Source of the DNA: Mesorhizobium sp. M4B.F.Ca.ET.203.01.1.1
Lineage (GTDB): Bacteria > Pseudomonadota > Alphaproteobacteria > Rhizobiales > Rhizobiaceae
Length of the DNA: 64,000 nt
Direction of reading: 5' to 3'
Assembly: GCF_004791025.1 (NCBI RefSeq)
Contig: NZ_SRUO01000001.1
Coordinates: 62,001-126,000, forward strand
Part shown: positions 9,239 through 19,281 of the stretch, one piece after another
How the letters are laid out: each line of letters begins with the position of its first letter
Position numbering within the stretch: position 1 is the stretch's first letter
The notes under the pieces: generated by a model
Seen by the model: only the letters and a program-made list of their open reading frames with translations
Databases searched by the model: none
What the model was told of the DNA's origin: nothing
Made by a program: the position numbers and the translations under genes

Positions 9239-9556
9239 TCAGCTATACGTATGCGCGGCGAACGCTTGCACGGTGTTCGAGTTCGAGGCGGCCAGAGCCC
9301 GCGCCGCTTCTGCGGCAAGGTTGGTGACGGAACCAAAGGCCGCCTGCATCGTGGCGAGGCCGCCGTAACTCTGATTATCGTCGATGTTGACGCCGGTGAG
9401 CGTGAAGGCGCCGCAACCAACCACCTTTGGGCGGCTTGCGCCGGGCGCCGATTGGCACGATGCTGCCGCAGGCGAACCGGGGGGCAGACCGGCACGCCGG
9501 ATCGGTATGGCTGCTGGAAGATCGATGTCGCGAGCTTGCTTCGCCCTTGTTGCCAT
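9239..9556 (-). CDS. Possible hypothetical protein, start uncertain
   Basis: The last 62 residues (from about 9424: VVGCGAFTLTGVNIDDNQSY, GGLATMQAAFGSVTNLAAEA) read like a genuine secreted protein, with alternating hydrophobic/polar residues and an Ala-rich helix. The upstream half is proline/arginine-rich, and its nominal start overlaps the 5' end of the gene at 9525 on the other strand. The real start is probably nearer 9430, or the 5' end has been lost. Family not recognised. Confidence 0.3.
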   Translation of the reverse strand: MATRAKQARDIDLPAAIPIRRAGLPPGSPAAASCQSAPGASRPKVVGCGAFTLTGVNIDDNQSYGGLATMQAAFGSVTNLAAEAARALAASNSNTVQAFAAHTYS

Positions 9557-10010
9557 CGTTGCCTTGATGATGCCGGTGGAGGCAGGCGAGCGCGCGTCTC
9601 ATCTGCTCGACCATGCCAGTCTGGCGACTGCCTATGCGCATGAATCGGATACCGTCACGGCCTACACGACCGCCATGGCGCGGTTCCGGTTTCAGCTTGC
9701 CGGGCGCTCCGGCGATGCCGACCTTGCGGTCCCCCTGGAACCACGCCTGTTGCGGACGGAATTCAGCCAGCGGACGTGGCGCGCGGCGGACGGCAGTCTC
9801 TTGCAGGGCTTCGCCGGCAAGGGCGGTTTCCGGCTGACCGCGGGGAACTGCCTCGCCCAGATCTGCCTGGCCAGCGAATGCAGCGACGACGGCTGGCCGG
9901 TCTATGCCTGCAGCGACGGGCGCAAGCGCAAGATGTCCGTCACCGACTTCGTGACAGCAGTGTTCGACGGCGTCTCCTTCCGGCGACTGAGCGCGCCGCC
10001 AGTGGAATGA
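9525..10010 (+). CDS. Secreted hypothetical protein
   Basis: This encodes 161 residues. The start MSRACFALVAIVALMMPVEA is a signal peptide with a VEA-G type cleavage site, and GGAAG lies upstream of the ATG at 9525. The mature part contains FRFQLAGRSGDADLAVPLEP and a four-cysteine cluster (NCLAQICLASECSDDGWPVYAC) that probably forms disulfides in the periplasm. It is followed 135 bases later by the pseudouridine synthase on the same strand. No domain was recognised; function unknown. Confidence 0.65.
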   Translation: MSRACFALVAIVALMMPVEAGERASHLLDHASLATAYAHESDTVTAYTTAMARFRFQLAGRSGDADLAVPLEPRLLRTEFSQRTWRAADGSLLQGFAGKGGFRLTAGNCLAQICLASECSDDGWPVYACSDGRKRKMSVTDFVTAVFDGVSFRRLSAPPVE

Positions 10011-10145
10011 CGTCTTAACGCGTCGATCATCCTGCCCGACAGGCATTCGGCAAAAACCGGCCCACCTCACCGCAAACGCTGCGGCTTGCGATCCCGCTGC
10101 CGGCCGTGGCATCTGTCGCCGTCCATCGGGAAAGAACGCCGGATC

Positions 10146-10901
10146 ATGGCACGACCGCCGCCGCACAGCATCAGACGACCTCCGGGCGCGGGTGTCAGCC
10201 TCAGCCGCGCGCTGTCGAAGCTTGGGCTGTGCTCGCGCAAGCAGGCCGAGGTACTGATCGCGGAGGGCCGCGTGCGGGTGGCGGGCAAGGTCGCGCGCGA
10301 TCCATCGCTGCGCATCGATCTCGACCGTGACCGCATCGCAGTTGACGGCGAGCAGGTCGTTGCCGACCGCAAGGTCTATCTGATGATCAACAAGCCGCGC
10401 GGGCTGGTCACAACCCGCGACGATCCCGAAGGGCGCGGCACGGTCTACGATTGCCTCGAGGGGCTCGACCTGCCCTTCGTGTCGCCCGTCGGGCGGCTGG
10501 ACAAGGCCAGCGAAGGCCTGCTTTTGATGACCAATGACACGCGCTGGGCGAACGGACTGCTCGATCCGGCCTCGCATGTCGACAAGACCTATCACGTGCA
10601 GATCGGCACCGCGCCCGACGACGCCATGCTGGCACGGTTTCGCGACGGCGCTTCGGTCGACGGCGAACTGCTGACGGCGCGCTCGATCGAGCTACTGCGC
10701 AGCGGCGGCCGCACGGCCTGGCTGGAGGTCGTGCTCGACGAAGGCCGCAACCGCCAGATCCGCCGGCTGCTCGGCGCCTTCGACGTCGAGGTGTTGAGGC
10801 TGATCAGGGTGGCGATCGGGCGCCTGCAGCTCGGCGATCTCGCCAAGGGCAAGGCGCGTCATTTGACGGCGGAGGAAGTAGCGATGCTGGCGGGCGAGTG
10901 A
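10146..10901 (+). CDS. RsuA/RluB/E/F-family pseudouridine synthase
   Basis: This enzyme converts a uridine in rRNA to pseudouridine. The 251 residues begin with a basic tail, then an S4 RNA-binding domain (about 18-60, ALSKLGLCSRKQAEVLIAEG), then the catalytic domain (about 75-250). The catalytic aspartate is D119 in GRLDKASEGLLLM, and the family motif RNRQIRRLLGAFDVEVLRLIR lies near the end. The ATG at 10146 is preceded by GGAAAG at a distance of about 14 and keeps the basic N-terminus; an upstream ATG at 10086 would add unconserved sequence. Whether it targets 16S or 23S rRNA cannot be decided here. Confidence 0.9.
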   Translation: MARPPPHSIRRPPGAGVSLSRALSKLGLCSRKQAEVLIAEGRVRVAGKVARDPSLRIDLDRDRIAVDGEQVVADRKVYLMINKPRGLVTTRDDPEGRGTVYDCLEGLDLPFVSPVGRLDKASEGLLLMTNDTRWANGLLDPASHVDKTYHVQIGTAPDDAMLARFRDGASVDGELLTARSIELLRSGGRTAWLEVVLDEGRNRQIRRLLGAFDVEVLRLIRVAIGRLQLGDLAKGKARHLTAEEVAMLAGE

Positions 10902-10917
10902 GGAGCCGCGTCTAGCA

Positions 10918-11001
10918 TTCCCCTCACCCGAATTGGCGCCGGCACCTGCCTCTTCACCCCCGGGGGAGTAAGTGGCCGCGAAGCGGCTGGATGAGGGGGC
11001 A
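10918..11001. repeat. Palindromic intergenic repeat, degenerate copy
   Basis: The outer arms ATTCCCCTCACCC and GGATGAGGGGGCA bracket a short core with CCCCCGGGGG. It resembles the better-preserved copies at 19055, 20601, 33800 and 36624, and sits between convergent genes. Confidence 0.4.
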
Positions 11002-11010
11002 CCCGATCGG

Positions 11011-11592
11011 CTATTTCTGGTTCCACCGGCGGATCACCGGCTCGGTCAGGTCATGCTCGTAGCCGAAGATGCTGAGGCTTGCCGTGTCCAGCACGAAATG
11101 CTCGCCGCCGTCAGGCGGCAGTCCGATCCATCGCGCCGCTAGCACGCGCAGGAAATGCGCGCTCGAAAATATGAGCACATTGCCGGCGACAGCGCGAAGC
11201 GCCGCGATGATGGCGTCGGCCCTGGCGCCGACATCGCTAGCCTGTTCGCCGCCCGGACAGCCGTCGCGAAACACGTTCCAGCCAGGGCGACCGGCGACGA
11301 TCTCCTTCGTCGTCACGCCTTCATAGGCGCCGTAGTCCCATTCCTGCAGGTCGAGCTTCTTGATCGCGGCCGCCCCGAAGCCGGCCAAGGTGCAGGTATT
11401 GAAGGCGCGTTGCGAAGGGCTCGACCATACGGCCTGGAAGGTGAGGCCCTTGAGCCGATCGGCGAGGCCGAGGGCGGCTCCCTCGCCCTTCGCCGTCAGC
11501 GGAATGTCGGTGCGGCCGGTGTGCTTGCCCGAGGCGCTCCATTCGGTTTCGCCATGACGGATCAGGTAGATCTCGGGAAACGTGCTGCTCAT
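11011..11592 (-). CDS. Histidine phosphatase (phosphoglycerate-mutase-like)
   Basis: The 193 residues carry the RHG catalytic motif in LIRHGETEWSASGKHTGRTD (residues about 10-29), where the histidine becomes phosphorylated. Further on are the arginine-containing WSSPSQRAFNTC, the acidic LQEWDYGAYEG and the second histidine in FSSAHFLRVLA. This is the histidine acid phosphatase / dPGM superfamily. Lack of extra domains and the short length suggest a small-molecule phosphatase rather than a glycolytic mutase, but the substrate is unknown. It lies just downstream of dctA on the same strand, with a terminator between them, so it is probably a separate unit. Confidence 0.85.
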   Translation of the reverse strand: MSSTFPEIYLIRHGETEWSASGKHTGRTDIPLTAKGEGAALGLADRLKGLTFQAVWSSPSQRAFNTCTLAGFGAAAIKKLDLQEWDYGAYEGVTTKEIVAGRPGWNVFRDGCPGGEQASDVGARADAIIAALRAVAGNVLIFSSAHFLRVLAARWIGLPPDGGEHFVLDTASLSIFGYEHDLTEPVIRRWNQK

Positions 11593-11667
11593 GCCGGCCC
11601 CTCGCCGCTTGCGACTGGGCCGGACGAACGGCCCGCGCCAGCCTATTCGGCGACCGGCAAAAAGAAC

Positions 11668-11698
11668 AGGCCGCGACCGGTTTTACCGGCCGCGGCCT
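11668..11698 (-). terminator. Rho-independent terminator of dctA
   Basis: The hairpin AGGCCGCG-A-CCGG / CCGG-C-CGCGGCCT has a 5-base loop. On the minus strand it is followed by a T-rich run (TTCTTTTT). It lies 29 bases after the dctA stop. Confidence 0.75.
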
Positions 11699-11726
11699 CT
11701 CCAGGCTTGGGAGGCGCCTGACTGGA

Positions 11727-13061
11727 TCAGGCGGGCTGGAGACCCCCGGACAGCGCCAGGTCGGCCTCTTCCGGCAACTGGCCAGCCATGGCGGCGGCGA
11801 ATTGCGTCTGGTCGAGTTCGCCTTCCCAGCGCGCCACGACGATGGTCGCGACCGCGTTGCCGACGAAGTTGGTCAGCGCCCGGCATTCCGACATGAAGCG
11901 GTCGACGCCGAGGATCAGCGCCATGCCGGCGACCGGCACCGAAGGCACGACCGAGAGCGTGGCGGCGAGCGTGATGAAACCGGCGCCGGTGATGCCGGCG
12001 GCACCCTTGGAGCTCAGCATGGCGACGAGCAGGAGCAGGATCTGGTCGCCGAAGGTGAGCGGCGTGTCGGTCGCCTGGGCGATGAACAGCGCGGCCAGCG
12101 TCATGTAGATGTTGGTGCCGTCGAGGTTGAAGGAATAGCCGGTCGGGATGACCAGGCCGACCACCGAGCGGTTGCAGCCGGCGCGTTCCATCTTGGCCAT
12201 CAAGCCAGGCAGGGCGGCTTCCGAGGACGAGGTGCCGAGCACCAGCAGCAGCTCTTCCTTGATGTAGCGGATCAGCGCCAGGATCGAGAAGCCGTTGTAC
12301 CATGCTACCGCGCCGAGCACGACCAGCACGAAGAGCAGCGACGTTAGGTAGAAGGTGCCGATCAGGAAGGCGAGGTTGGCGATCGCGCCGATGCCGTACT
12401 TGCCGACGGTGAAGGCCATGGCGCCGAAGGCGCCGATGGGGGCGGCCTTCATCAGGATGGCGACGAGGCGGAAGATCGGCGCGGTGAGCGCCTGCAGGAA
12501 GTCGACCACCGGACGGCCGCGATCGCCAACCAGCGCGAGGGCGACACCAAACAGCACCGAGAAGAACAGCACCTGCAGGATATCGCCCTGGGCGAAGGCG
12601 CCCGTGATGGTGTCGGGAATGATGTTCATCAGGAAGCCGACGATGGTGGTGTCATGCGCCTTCTCGGTGAAGGTCGACACCTTGCTGGCATCGAGCGTCG
12701 CCGGATTGATGTGCATCCCGGCGCCGGGCTGGACGACGTTGGAGACGACGAGGCCGACGATCAGCGCCAGCGTCGAGAAGAACAGGAAGTAGATCATCGC
12801 CTTGCCGGCGACGCGGCCGACCTTGTGCAGGTCGGAGATGCCGGCGATGCCGGTCGCCACGGTCAGGAAGATCACCGGCGCGATCACCATCTTGACCAGC
12901 TTGATGAAGGCATCGCCGAGCGGCTTCAGCGACGCGCCGAGTTCGGGATAGAAGTGGCCAAGCAGGATGCCGGCGGCGATGGCCGCCAGGACCTGCACAT
13001 AGAGATGCCTATAAAAGGGCATTTTGCCGCGCGGCTCGGCGGCAGCGAATGTTGTCTGCAT
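11727..13061 (-). CDS. dctA: C4-dicarboxylate transport protein DctA
   Basis: DctA imports succinate, fumarate and malate across the inner membrane with protons or sodium, and feeds bacteroids during nitrogen fixation. The 444 residues match the usual DctA length. Visible family features are [19 protein letters not shown], the serine-rich loop [33 protein letters not shown], and [19 protein letters not shown] near the end. The ATG at 13061 is used; the open frame continues upstream as non-coding antisense of the dctB start. It is divergent from dctBD, and the region between holds a sigma-54 promoter and paired DctD-type sites, so it is expected to be induced by dicarboxylates through DctB/DctD. 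Confidence 0.97.
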   Translation of the reverse strand: MQTTFAAAEPRGKMPFYRHLYVQVLAAIAAGILLGHFYPELGASLKPLGDAFIKLVKMVIAPVIFLTVATGIAGISDLHKVGRVAGKAMIYFLFFSTLALIVGLVVSNVVQPGAGMHINPATLDASKVSTFTEKAHDTTIVGFLMNIIPDTITGAFAQGDILQVLFFSVLFGVALALVGDRGRPVVDFLQALTAPIFRLVAILMKAAPIGAFGAMAFTVGKYGIGAIANLAFLIGTFYLTSLLFVLVVLGAVAWYNGFSILALIRYIKEELLLVLGTSSSEAALPGLMAKMERAGCNRSVVGLVIPTGYSFNLDGTNIYMTLAALFIAQATDTPLTFGDQILLLLVAMLSSKGAAGITGAGFITLAATLSVVPSVPVAGMALILGVDRFMSECRALTNFVGNAVATIVVARWEGELDQTQFAAAMAGQLPEEADLALSGGLQPA

Positions 13062-13145
13062 GACGTCCTCCGTTGCGCCCCGATCGAAAGGCTCGACCTC
13101 CCGGGGCATTTGACCTCCAACAGCCTTGCGACTGCCGACTCCGTC

Positions 13146-13163
13146 TTTGCAACCCGCGTGCCA
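13146..13163 (-). promoter_or_regulatory. Sigma-54 promoter of dctA
   Basis: On the minus strand the sequence reads TGGCACG-CGGG-TTGCAAA. GG at 13162-13161 and GC at 13150-13149 are separated by exactly 10 bases, a near-perfect -24/-12 element. It lies 85 bases upstream of the dctA ATG. Confidence 0.9.
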
Positions 13164-13238
13164 GTTTCGACCGACGCGGACTTGCTCTGATTTTGTTAGC
13201 TTTTTTCGATCCGCTGGCCGCCCGGTCTGGTGGCGGCG

Positions 13239-13252
13239 TGCGGCCATCCGCA
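13239..13252. promoter_or_regulatory. DctD-type activator site (distal)
   Basis: The inverted repeat TGCGG-CCAT-CCGCA lies about 75-90 bases upstream of the sigma-54 element. Spacing and half-site resemble the tandem DctD-binding sites known upstream of dctA in Rhizobium and Sinorhizobium. It lies before the chosen dctB start. Confidence 0.6.
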
Positions 13253-13269
13253 TGGGTCGAATTGTGTTT

Positions 13270-13287
13270 TGTGCGAAATCATGCACA
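13270..13287. promoter_or_regulatory. DctD-type activator site (second)
   Basis: The inverted repeat TGTGC-GAAATCAT-GCACA lies about 33 bases beyond the first site, close to three helical turns. It overlaps a possible dctB ATG at 13281, which is one reason to prefer the start at 13296. Confidence 0.6.
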
Positions 13288-13295
13288 GATGGGCG

Positions 13296-15164
13296 ATGCT
13301 GCAGCGCCCCGCCGCCGGCTCTATTGCCGGCCTTTCTCCAACGCCCGAGCAGCTCGGCAGAAGGGCGCGCCGGGCCTGGCTGCTGTTTGCCGGCGTGGCG
13401 CTCGCCATCATCGCCGCGGCACTCTACGGCGCCGGCCTCTATGGCCGCGCGGTCGAGGTCGACGCGCTTGCCGCACAGGGGCGCACCGACGCCAATCTGA
13501 AGGTGGCGCTGCTGCGCGCCGTGCTGGAAAACCCGCGCGCGCTGCCGCTGCTCCTGTCCGAGGACCAGCAGGTGCATGACGCGCTGGCTGCGCGCAGCGC
13601 TGCCGCGATCGACGTGCTCAACCGCAAGCTCGAAGGGCTGGTGTCCGGCACCAAGGCGTCGGTGCTCTACGTCACCGGCACCAACGGCCTGGCGGTCGCG
13701 TCGAGCAACTGGCGCGAGCCGACCAGCTTCGTCGGCAACGACTACGGCTTCCGCGCCTATTTCTCCCGCGCCATGCAGACGGGAACGGCCGAGTATTTCG
13801 CGCTCGGCAATGTCAGCAAGCGCCCGGGCCTCTACATCTCGCGCCGCGTCGGCAGCGCCTCGGCGCCGCTCGGCGTCGTCGTCGTCAAGATGGAGTTCGA
13901 CCAGCTCGAGGCTGACTGGCACGAGGCGAACCGCCCGGCCTATGTCAGCGACGAGCATGGCGTCGTGCTGATCACCAGCGTGCCGTCCTGGCGTTTCATG
14001 ACGACGGCGCCGCTTGCCGGCGCCACCCTTGCCGAAATCCGCGACAGCCAGCAGTTCGGCGACGCGCCGCTGGTGCCGCTGCCGATCGCGCGGCCGGAAA
14101 CCTTGAGCGCCGACGTGTCCATAGTGCATGCGATCACGCCGGGCGGCAGCGACGGCGAGTATCTCAGGCTGTCGACGCCGGTCGCCTCGACGCCGTGGCG
14201 GCTCGACTATCTCGTTCCGGCCGAGGCGCCGATCGCCGCCGCCCAGCGCGAGATGCGGCTCCTGGCGCTTGGCGTCATCGGGCCGCTCATCGGCCTTGCC
14301 GCCTATCTCTTATGGCGCCGGCAATCCGCGCAGATGCGGATCGCCGCCGAACAGGCGACGCGCGCCGAGCTCGAACGTCGAGTCGTCGAGCGCACCGAGG
14401 ATCTGAGCCGCGCCCGCGACCGTCTGCAGGCGGAGATCACCGACCATCGCAGCACCGAGGCCAAGCTGCAGGTGGTGCAGCAGGAGCTGGTGCAGGCCAA
14501 TCGGCTGGCCATCCTCGGCCAGGTCGCCGCCGGTGTCGCGCATGAGATCAACCAGCCGGTGGCGACCATCCGCGCCTATGCCGACAATGCGCGCGTCTTC
14601 CTCGACCGCAAGCAGACTGCCCCGGCCGGAGAAAACCTCGGCGCAATCGCGGCGCTGACCGAGCGCATCGGCACCATCACAGAAGAGTTGAAAACCTTCG
14701 CCCGCAAGGGCCGCACCGCGGCCGAGCCGGTCGAGTTGCGCGGCGTCATCGAGGGCGCGGTGGTGCTGCTCAGGAGCCGTTTCGCCGGCCGACTCGACGC
14801 GCTCGAGATCACGCTGCCGCCGCCCGCGCTCAAGGTGATGGGAAATCGGGTGCGGTTGGAACAGGTATTGATCAACCTGTTCCAGAACGCGCTGGAGGCG
14901 CTGAACGGCCGCGACGGCGCCAGGGTCGAGGTTTCGGTCGAGGAAAGAGACGGCGTCGTGCTCAGCGTCTCGGACAACGGCCCGGGCATTCCGCCGGCGA
15001 TCCTCAAATCGCTGTTCACGCCCTTCAACACCTCGAAGGAAAAAGGGCTTGGGCTAGGCCTCGTCATCTCGAAGGACATCGTCGCCGACTATGGCGGGCG
15101 CATTGAGGTCGCGAGCGGCGCCGAGGGCACCCGTTTCACCATCCATCTTGCGAAAGCAGCCTAG
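13296..15164 (+). CDS. dctB: C4-dicarboxylate sensor histidine kinase DctB
   Basis: DctB senses periplasmic C4-dicarboxylates and phosphorylates DctD. In the 622-residue form: membrane helix about 25-50 ([20 protein letters not shown]), periplasmic double-PAS-type sensor (about 50-310, with [19 protein letters not shown] and [17 protein letters not shown]), second helix about 320-340, coiled coil, H-box [19 protein letters not shown] with phospho-acceptor H416, then ATPase boxes [18 protein letters not shown] and GLGLGLVIS. Possible earlier starts are GTG 13230 and ATG 13281; these would run through the DctD sites. The stop is one base before the dctD start, so the two genes are co-transcribed. 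Confidence 0.95.
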   Translation: MLQRPAAGSIAGLSPTPEQLGRRARRAWLLFAGVALAIIAAALYGAGLYGRAVEVDALAAQGRTDANLKVALLRAVLENPRALPLLLSEDQQVHDALAARSAAAIDVLNRKLEGLVSGTKASVLYVTGTNGLAVASSNWREPTSFVGNDYGFRAYFSRAMQTGTAEYFALGNVSKRPGLYISRRVGSASAPLGVVVVKMEFDQLEADWHEANRPAYVSDEHGVVLITSVPSWRFMTTAPLAGATLAEIRDSQQFGDAPLVPLPIARPETLSADVSIVHAITPGGSDGEYLRLSTPVASTPWRLDYLVPAEAPIAAAQREMRLLALGVIGPLIGLAAYLLWRRQSAQMRIAAEQATRAELERRVVERTEDLSRARDRLQAEITDHRSTEAKLQVVQQELVQANRLAILGQVAAGVAHEINQPVATIRAYADNARVFLDRKQTAPAGENLGAIAALTERIGTITEELKTFARKGRTAAEPVELRGVIEGAVVLLRSRFAGRLDALEITLPPPALKVMGNRVRLEQVLINLFQNALEALNGRDGARVEVSVEERDGVVLSVSDNGPGIPPAILKSLFTPFNTSKEKGLGLGLVISKDIVADYGGRIEVASGAEGTRFTIHLAKAA

Positions 15165-15165
15165 C

Positions 15166-16521
15166 ATGGCGACCGACCAGCCCGCCCCGGTCATCCTGAT
15201 CGACGACGACGCCGATCTCCTGAAGGCGACGCGGCAGACGCTGGAGCTCGCCGGTTTCGCGGTATCGGCATTTTCCGTGGCGAGGGAGGCTCTGGCCGGG
15301 CTCGACGCCGGGTTCGCCGGCGTGGTGGTGTCCGACATCCGCATGCCCGAGATCGACGGACTGCAGCTTTTCGACCACATCGTGGAGGTAGATCCGGACA
15401 TTCCAGTCATCCTCGTTACCGGGCATGGCGACATCGCCATGGCCGTGAAGGCGATCAAGGACGGCGCCTACGACTTCATCACCAAACCCTTCGCCGCCGA
15501 GCGGCTGGCCCAGAGTGTGTGGCGGGCAGCGGAAAAGCGCCGACTGGTGATGGAGAACCGCGCCTTGCGCGAGGCGGCCGAGCAGGCGCAGGACAGCTTG
15601 CCGCTGATCGGCCAGACACCGGCGATGGAGCGGCTGCGCCGGACGCTGAGGCAGATCGCCGACACCGACGTCGACGTGCTGGTGACCGGCGAGACCGGCT
15701 CCGGCAAGGAGGTGGTGGCGAGCCTCCTGCACCGCTGGAGCCGCCGCGCGCAGGGCAATTTCGTGGCGCTGAACTGCGGCACGCTGCCGGAGACCGTGAT
15801 CGAGAGCGAATTGTTCGGCCACGAGGCCGGCGCCTTCACCGGCGCGCAGAAGAAACGCATTGGCCGCATCGAGCATTCGAGCGGCGGCACGCTGTTCCTC
15901 GACGAGATCGAGAGCATGCCGCCCTCGACCCAGGTGCAGATGCTGAGGGTGCTGGAAATGCGCGAGGTAACGCCGCTCGGCACCAACGAAATTCGGCCTG
16001 TCGACCTGCGCGTCGTCGCCGCCGCCAAGGTCGATCTCGGTGATCCAGCCCAGCGCGGCGCCTTCCGTGAGGACCTCTATTACCGGCTGAACGTGGTGAC
16101 GCTGTCGATCCCGCCGCTGCGCGAGCGCCGCGACGACGTGGCCCTTTTGTTCGGCTATTTCGCCGAGCGCGCCGCCGCTCGTTTCCGACGCCCGATGCCG
16201 GCCGTGCCTGCGGCCGTGCACCGGCATTTGAGGGAGCATGATTGGCCCGGCAATGTGCGCGAGCTCACCCATTTCGCCGAACGCTTCGTACTGGGGCTTG
16301 AAGATGCCGGCCACGCCGAAGCCCCTGCCCCGGCCGAATCGGATGCGGCCATGGCGCTGCCCGAACGTCTCGAGCGCTACGAGGCCGAGATCATCCGCGA
16401 GACACTTGGCCGCAATGACGGCGATGTCCGGCGCACGATCGAGGCGCTGGGGATCCCGCGCAAGACCTTCTACGACAAGCTGCAGCGGCACGGCATCGTG
16501 CGCAGCGATTTTTCCAGATAA
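15166..16521 (+). CDS. dctD: Sigma-54-dependent response regulator DctD
   Basis: DctD activates the sigma-54 promoter of dctA after phosphorylation by DctB. The 451 residues show a receiver domain (about 8-125; acidic pocket IDDDAD, phospho-acceptor D57 in [12 protein letters not shown]), an AAA+ domain (about 150-385; Walker A GETGSGKE at 175-182, the sigma-54 contact GAFTGA at 222-227, Walker [11 protein letters not shown]), and a Fis-type helix-turn-helix at the end ([21 protein letters not shown]). The ATG at 15166 follows the dctB stop directly. A longer reading from 15091 is only the dctB end in another frame. Confidence 0.97.
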   Translation: MATDQPAPVILIDDDADLLKATRQTLELAGFAVSAFSVAREALAGLDAGFAGVVVSDIRMPEIDGLQLFDHIVEVDPDIPVILVTGHGDIAMAVKAIKDGAYDFITKPFAAERLAQSVWRAAEKRRLVMENRALREAAEQAQDSLPLIGQTPAMERLRRTLRQIADTDVDVLVTGETGSGKEVVASLLHRWSRRAQGNFVALNCGTLPETVIESELFGHEAGAFTGAQKKRIGRIEHSSGGTLFLDEIESMPPSTQVQMLRVLEMREVTPLGTNEIRPVDLRVVAAAKVDLGDPAQRGAFREDLYYRLNVVTLSIPPLRERRDDVALLFGYFAERAAARFRRPMPAVPAAVHRHLREHDWPGNVRELTHFAERFVLGLEDAGHAEAPAPAESDAAMALPERLERYEAEIIRETLGRNDGDVRRTIEALGIPRKTFYDKLQRHGIVRSDFSR

Positions 16522-16692
16522 TTCAAGCGCGTGGAACGCAAGCCATGCCGCAATCGTTGAATGGCGCCCGCAAACCGTGGCACGTCGGCACCAGAAGATG
16601 TTGAAGATCGCGGCGGATGCCCCCGGCAAGGCGCGTTCGGGTTGCGCTCGGCGGATGTTGATGGTTTGTTGCCGGGCAGCGGAGATTGAGTG

Positions 16693-17037
16693 ATGCGAGA
16701 ACCCGTCGGTCATGACGAATATGGGTCGACCAGCCCCTTCGATCCGGACGAGCTGTCGAACTTGAACGCGATCGGCCCGGCCATGGGGAGCGGCAACGAT
16801 TTCGAGAAATACGCCGTCGCGGTCATCATCGTGTTCGGCGCGCTGATCATTGGCGGGCTGATGGCCGCCTCGATGACGTTCGGCCACCGCAACGGCTTCC
16901 TGTTCGCGCTTGGCGGCGCGACATCCGCCTGGATATCGGGCAACGCGCTGCTGCTCGACCGTCCCCGCCTCTATGCCCTGTTCGTCGGCATCGCCGCCCT
17001 TATGCTCTTGGCTTCCACGCTGACGCTGGTCATCTGA
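16693..17037 (+). CDS. Small membrane protein, hypothetical
   Basis: This encodes 114 residues with three hydrophobic segments (AVAVIIVFGALIIGGLMAA, a central FLFALGGATSAWISGNALLL, and a C-terminal ALFVGIAALMLLASTLTLVI) after a 35-residue polar, acidic N-terminus. ATG at 16693 is 8 bases from GGAG; a GTG at 16690 is the alternative. It follows dctD by 171 bases and may be separate. No family was recognised; its function is unknown. Confidence 0.6.
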   Translation: MREPVGHDEYGSTSPFDPDELSNLNAIGPAMGSGNDFEKYAVAVIIVFGALIIGGLMAASMTFGHRNGFLFALGGATSAWISGNALLLDRPRLYALFVGIAALMLLASTLTLVI

Positions 17038-17054
17038 CCCAGGCCTAGACCAGT

Positions 17055-17173
17055 CCTAGAGCGTTTCATGGAAACGGCGGAACCGCTTTATCTTTTTGGT
17101 TTGACGCAATTCCGGACGGAAGGCTACGGCGAAGTCGCCGAGCCTGACCGTTCACACTTTTCCTGAAATTGCT

Positions 17174-17176
<3 letters not shown>
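17055..17176. repeat. Rhizobial intergenic repeat (GCAATTCC family)
   Basis: The element runs from AGAGCGTTTCATGGAAACGG through GACGCAATTCCGGACGGAA to TTTTCCTGAAATTGCTCTAG, with inverted ends (CTAGAGC / GCTCTAG). Sequences of this kind recur between genes in Mesorhizobium and relatives. A related copy is at 57839. Confidence 0.6.
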
Positions 17177-18913
<1,737 letters not shown>

Positions 18914-19054
18914 GGCGGGGACTCCGGGGCGTGGGGGACGCCTAGGAAAGACCCTTGGAGCGCGATAGTCCAATAACAATTGAATAATCGAAACGGCCCG
19001 CTGGGCCGGCCTCCGCTTCGGTCTTTGTCCTAAGGATAGGAAATGGCCGAGGTC

Positions 19055-19232
19055 AGCGCTGCCCCTCATCGCCCTGCCGGGCACTTCTCCTCGTATAGTG
19101 ACGGGGAGAAGGGGCGCTCTCGTCGGGCTTCGCCAATCGCCAAGCTGGCAGAGCAGACGCCGAGGTCGCAGCCAGCGCTCTTCTCCCCGTTCACGGAGTG
19201 AAGGTGCCGGCAGGCGGATGAGGGGCAGCGCC
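19055..19232. repeat. Palindromic intergenic repeat, full pair
   Basis: Outer arms AGCGCTGCCCCTCAT and ATGAGGGGCAGCGCC are exact complements over most of their length. Inside are two small hairpins built on CTTCTCC...GGGGAGAAG. It sits between the 5' end of ggt and the 3' end of rhaI. Confidence 0.7.
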
Positions 19233-19281
19233 GACAGTGACGATTATCGAAAAACTGCCTGGAGCAATCGCCGACTTGGCC

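Noticed and set aside
11727..14129. 800-residue reading of the dctA strand
   Set aside because: Only the last 444 residues are DctA. The upstream 356 codons are antisense to dctB, histidine/arginine-rich and without a ribosome site.
16561..16600. Second sigma-54-like element (TGGCACG after dctD)
   Set aside because: TGGCACG is present but the -12 half (TTGCA at 4 bases) is missing.
15136..16887. 583-residue open frame opposite dctD
   Set aside because: Antisense shadow: composition skewed to Arg, His, Ala and Asp, with no start signal.
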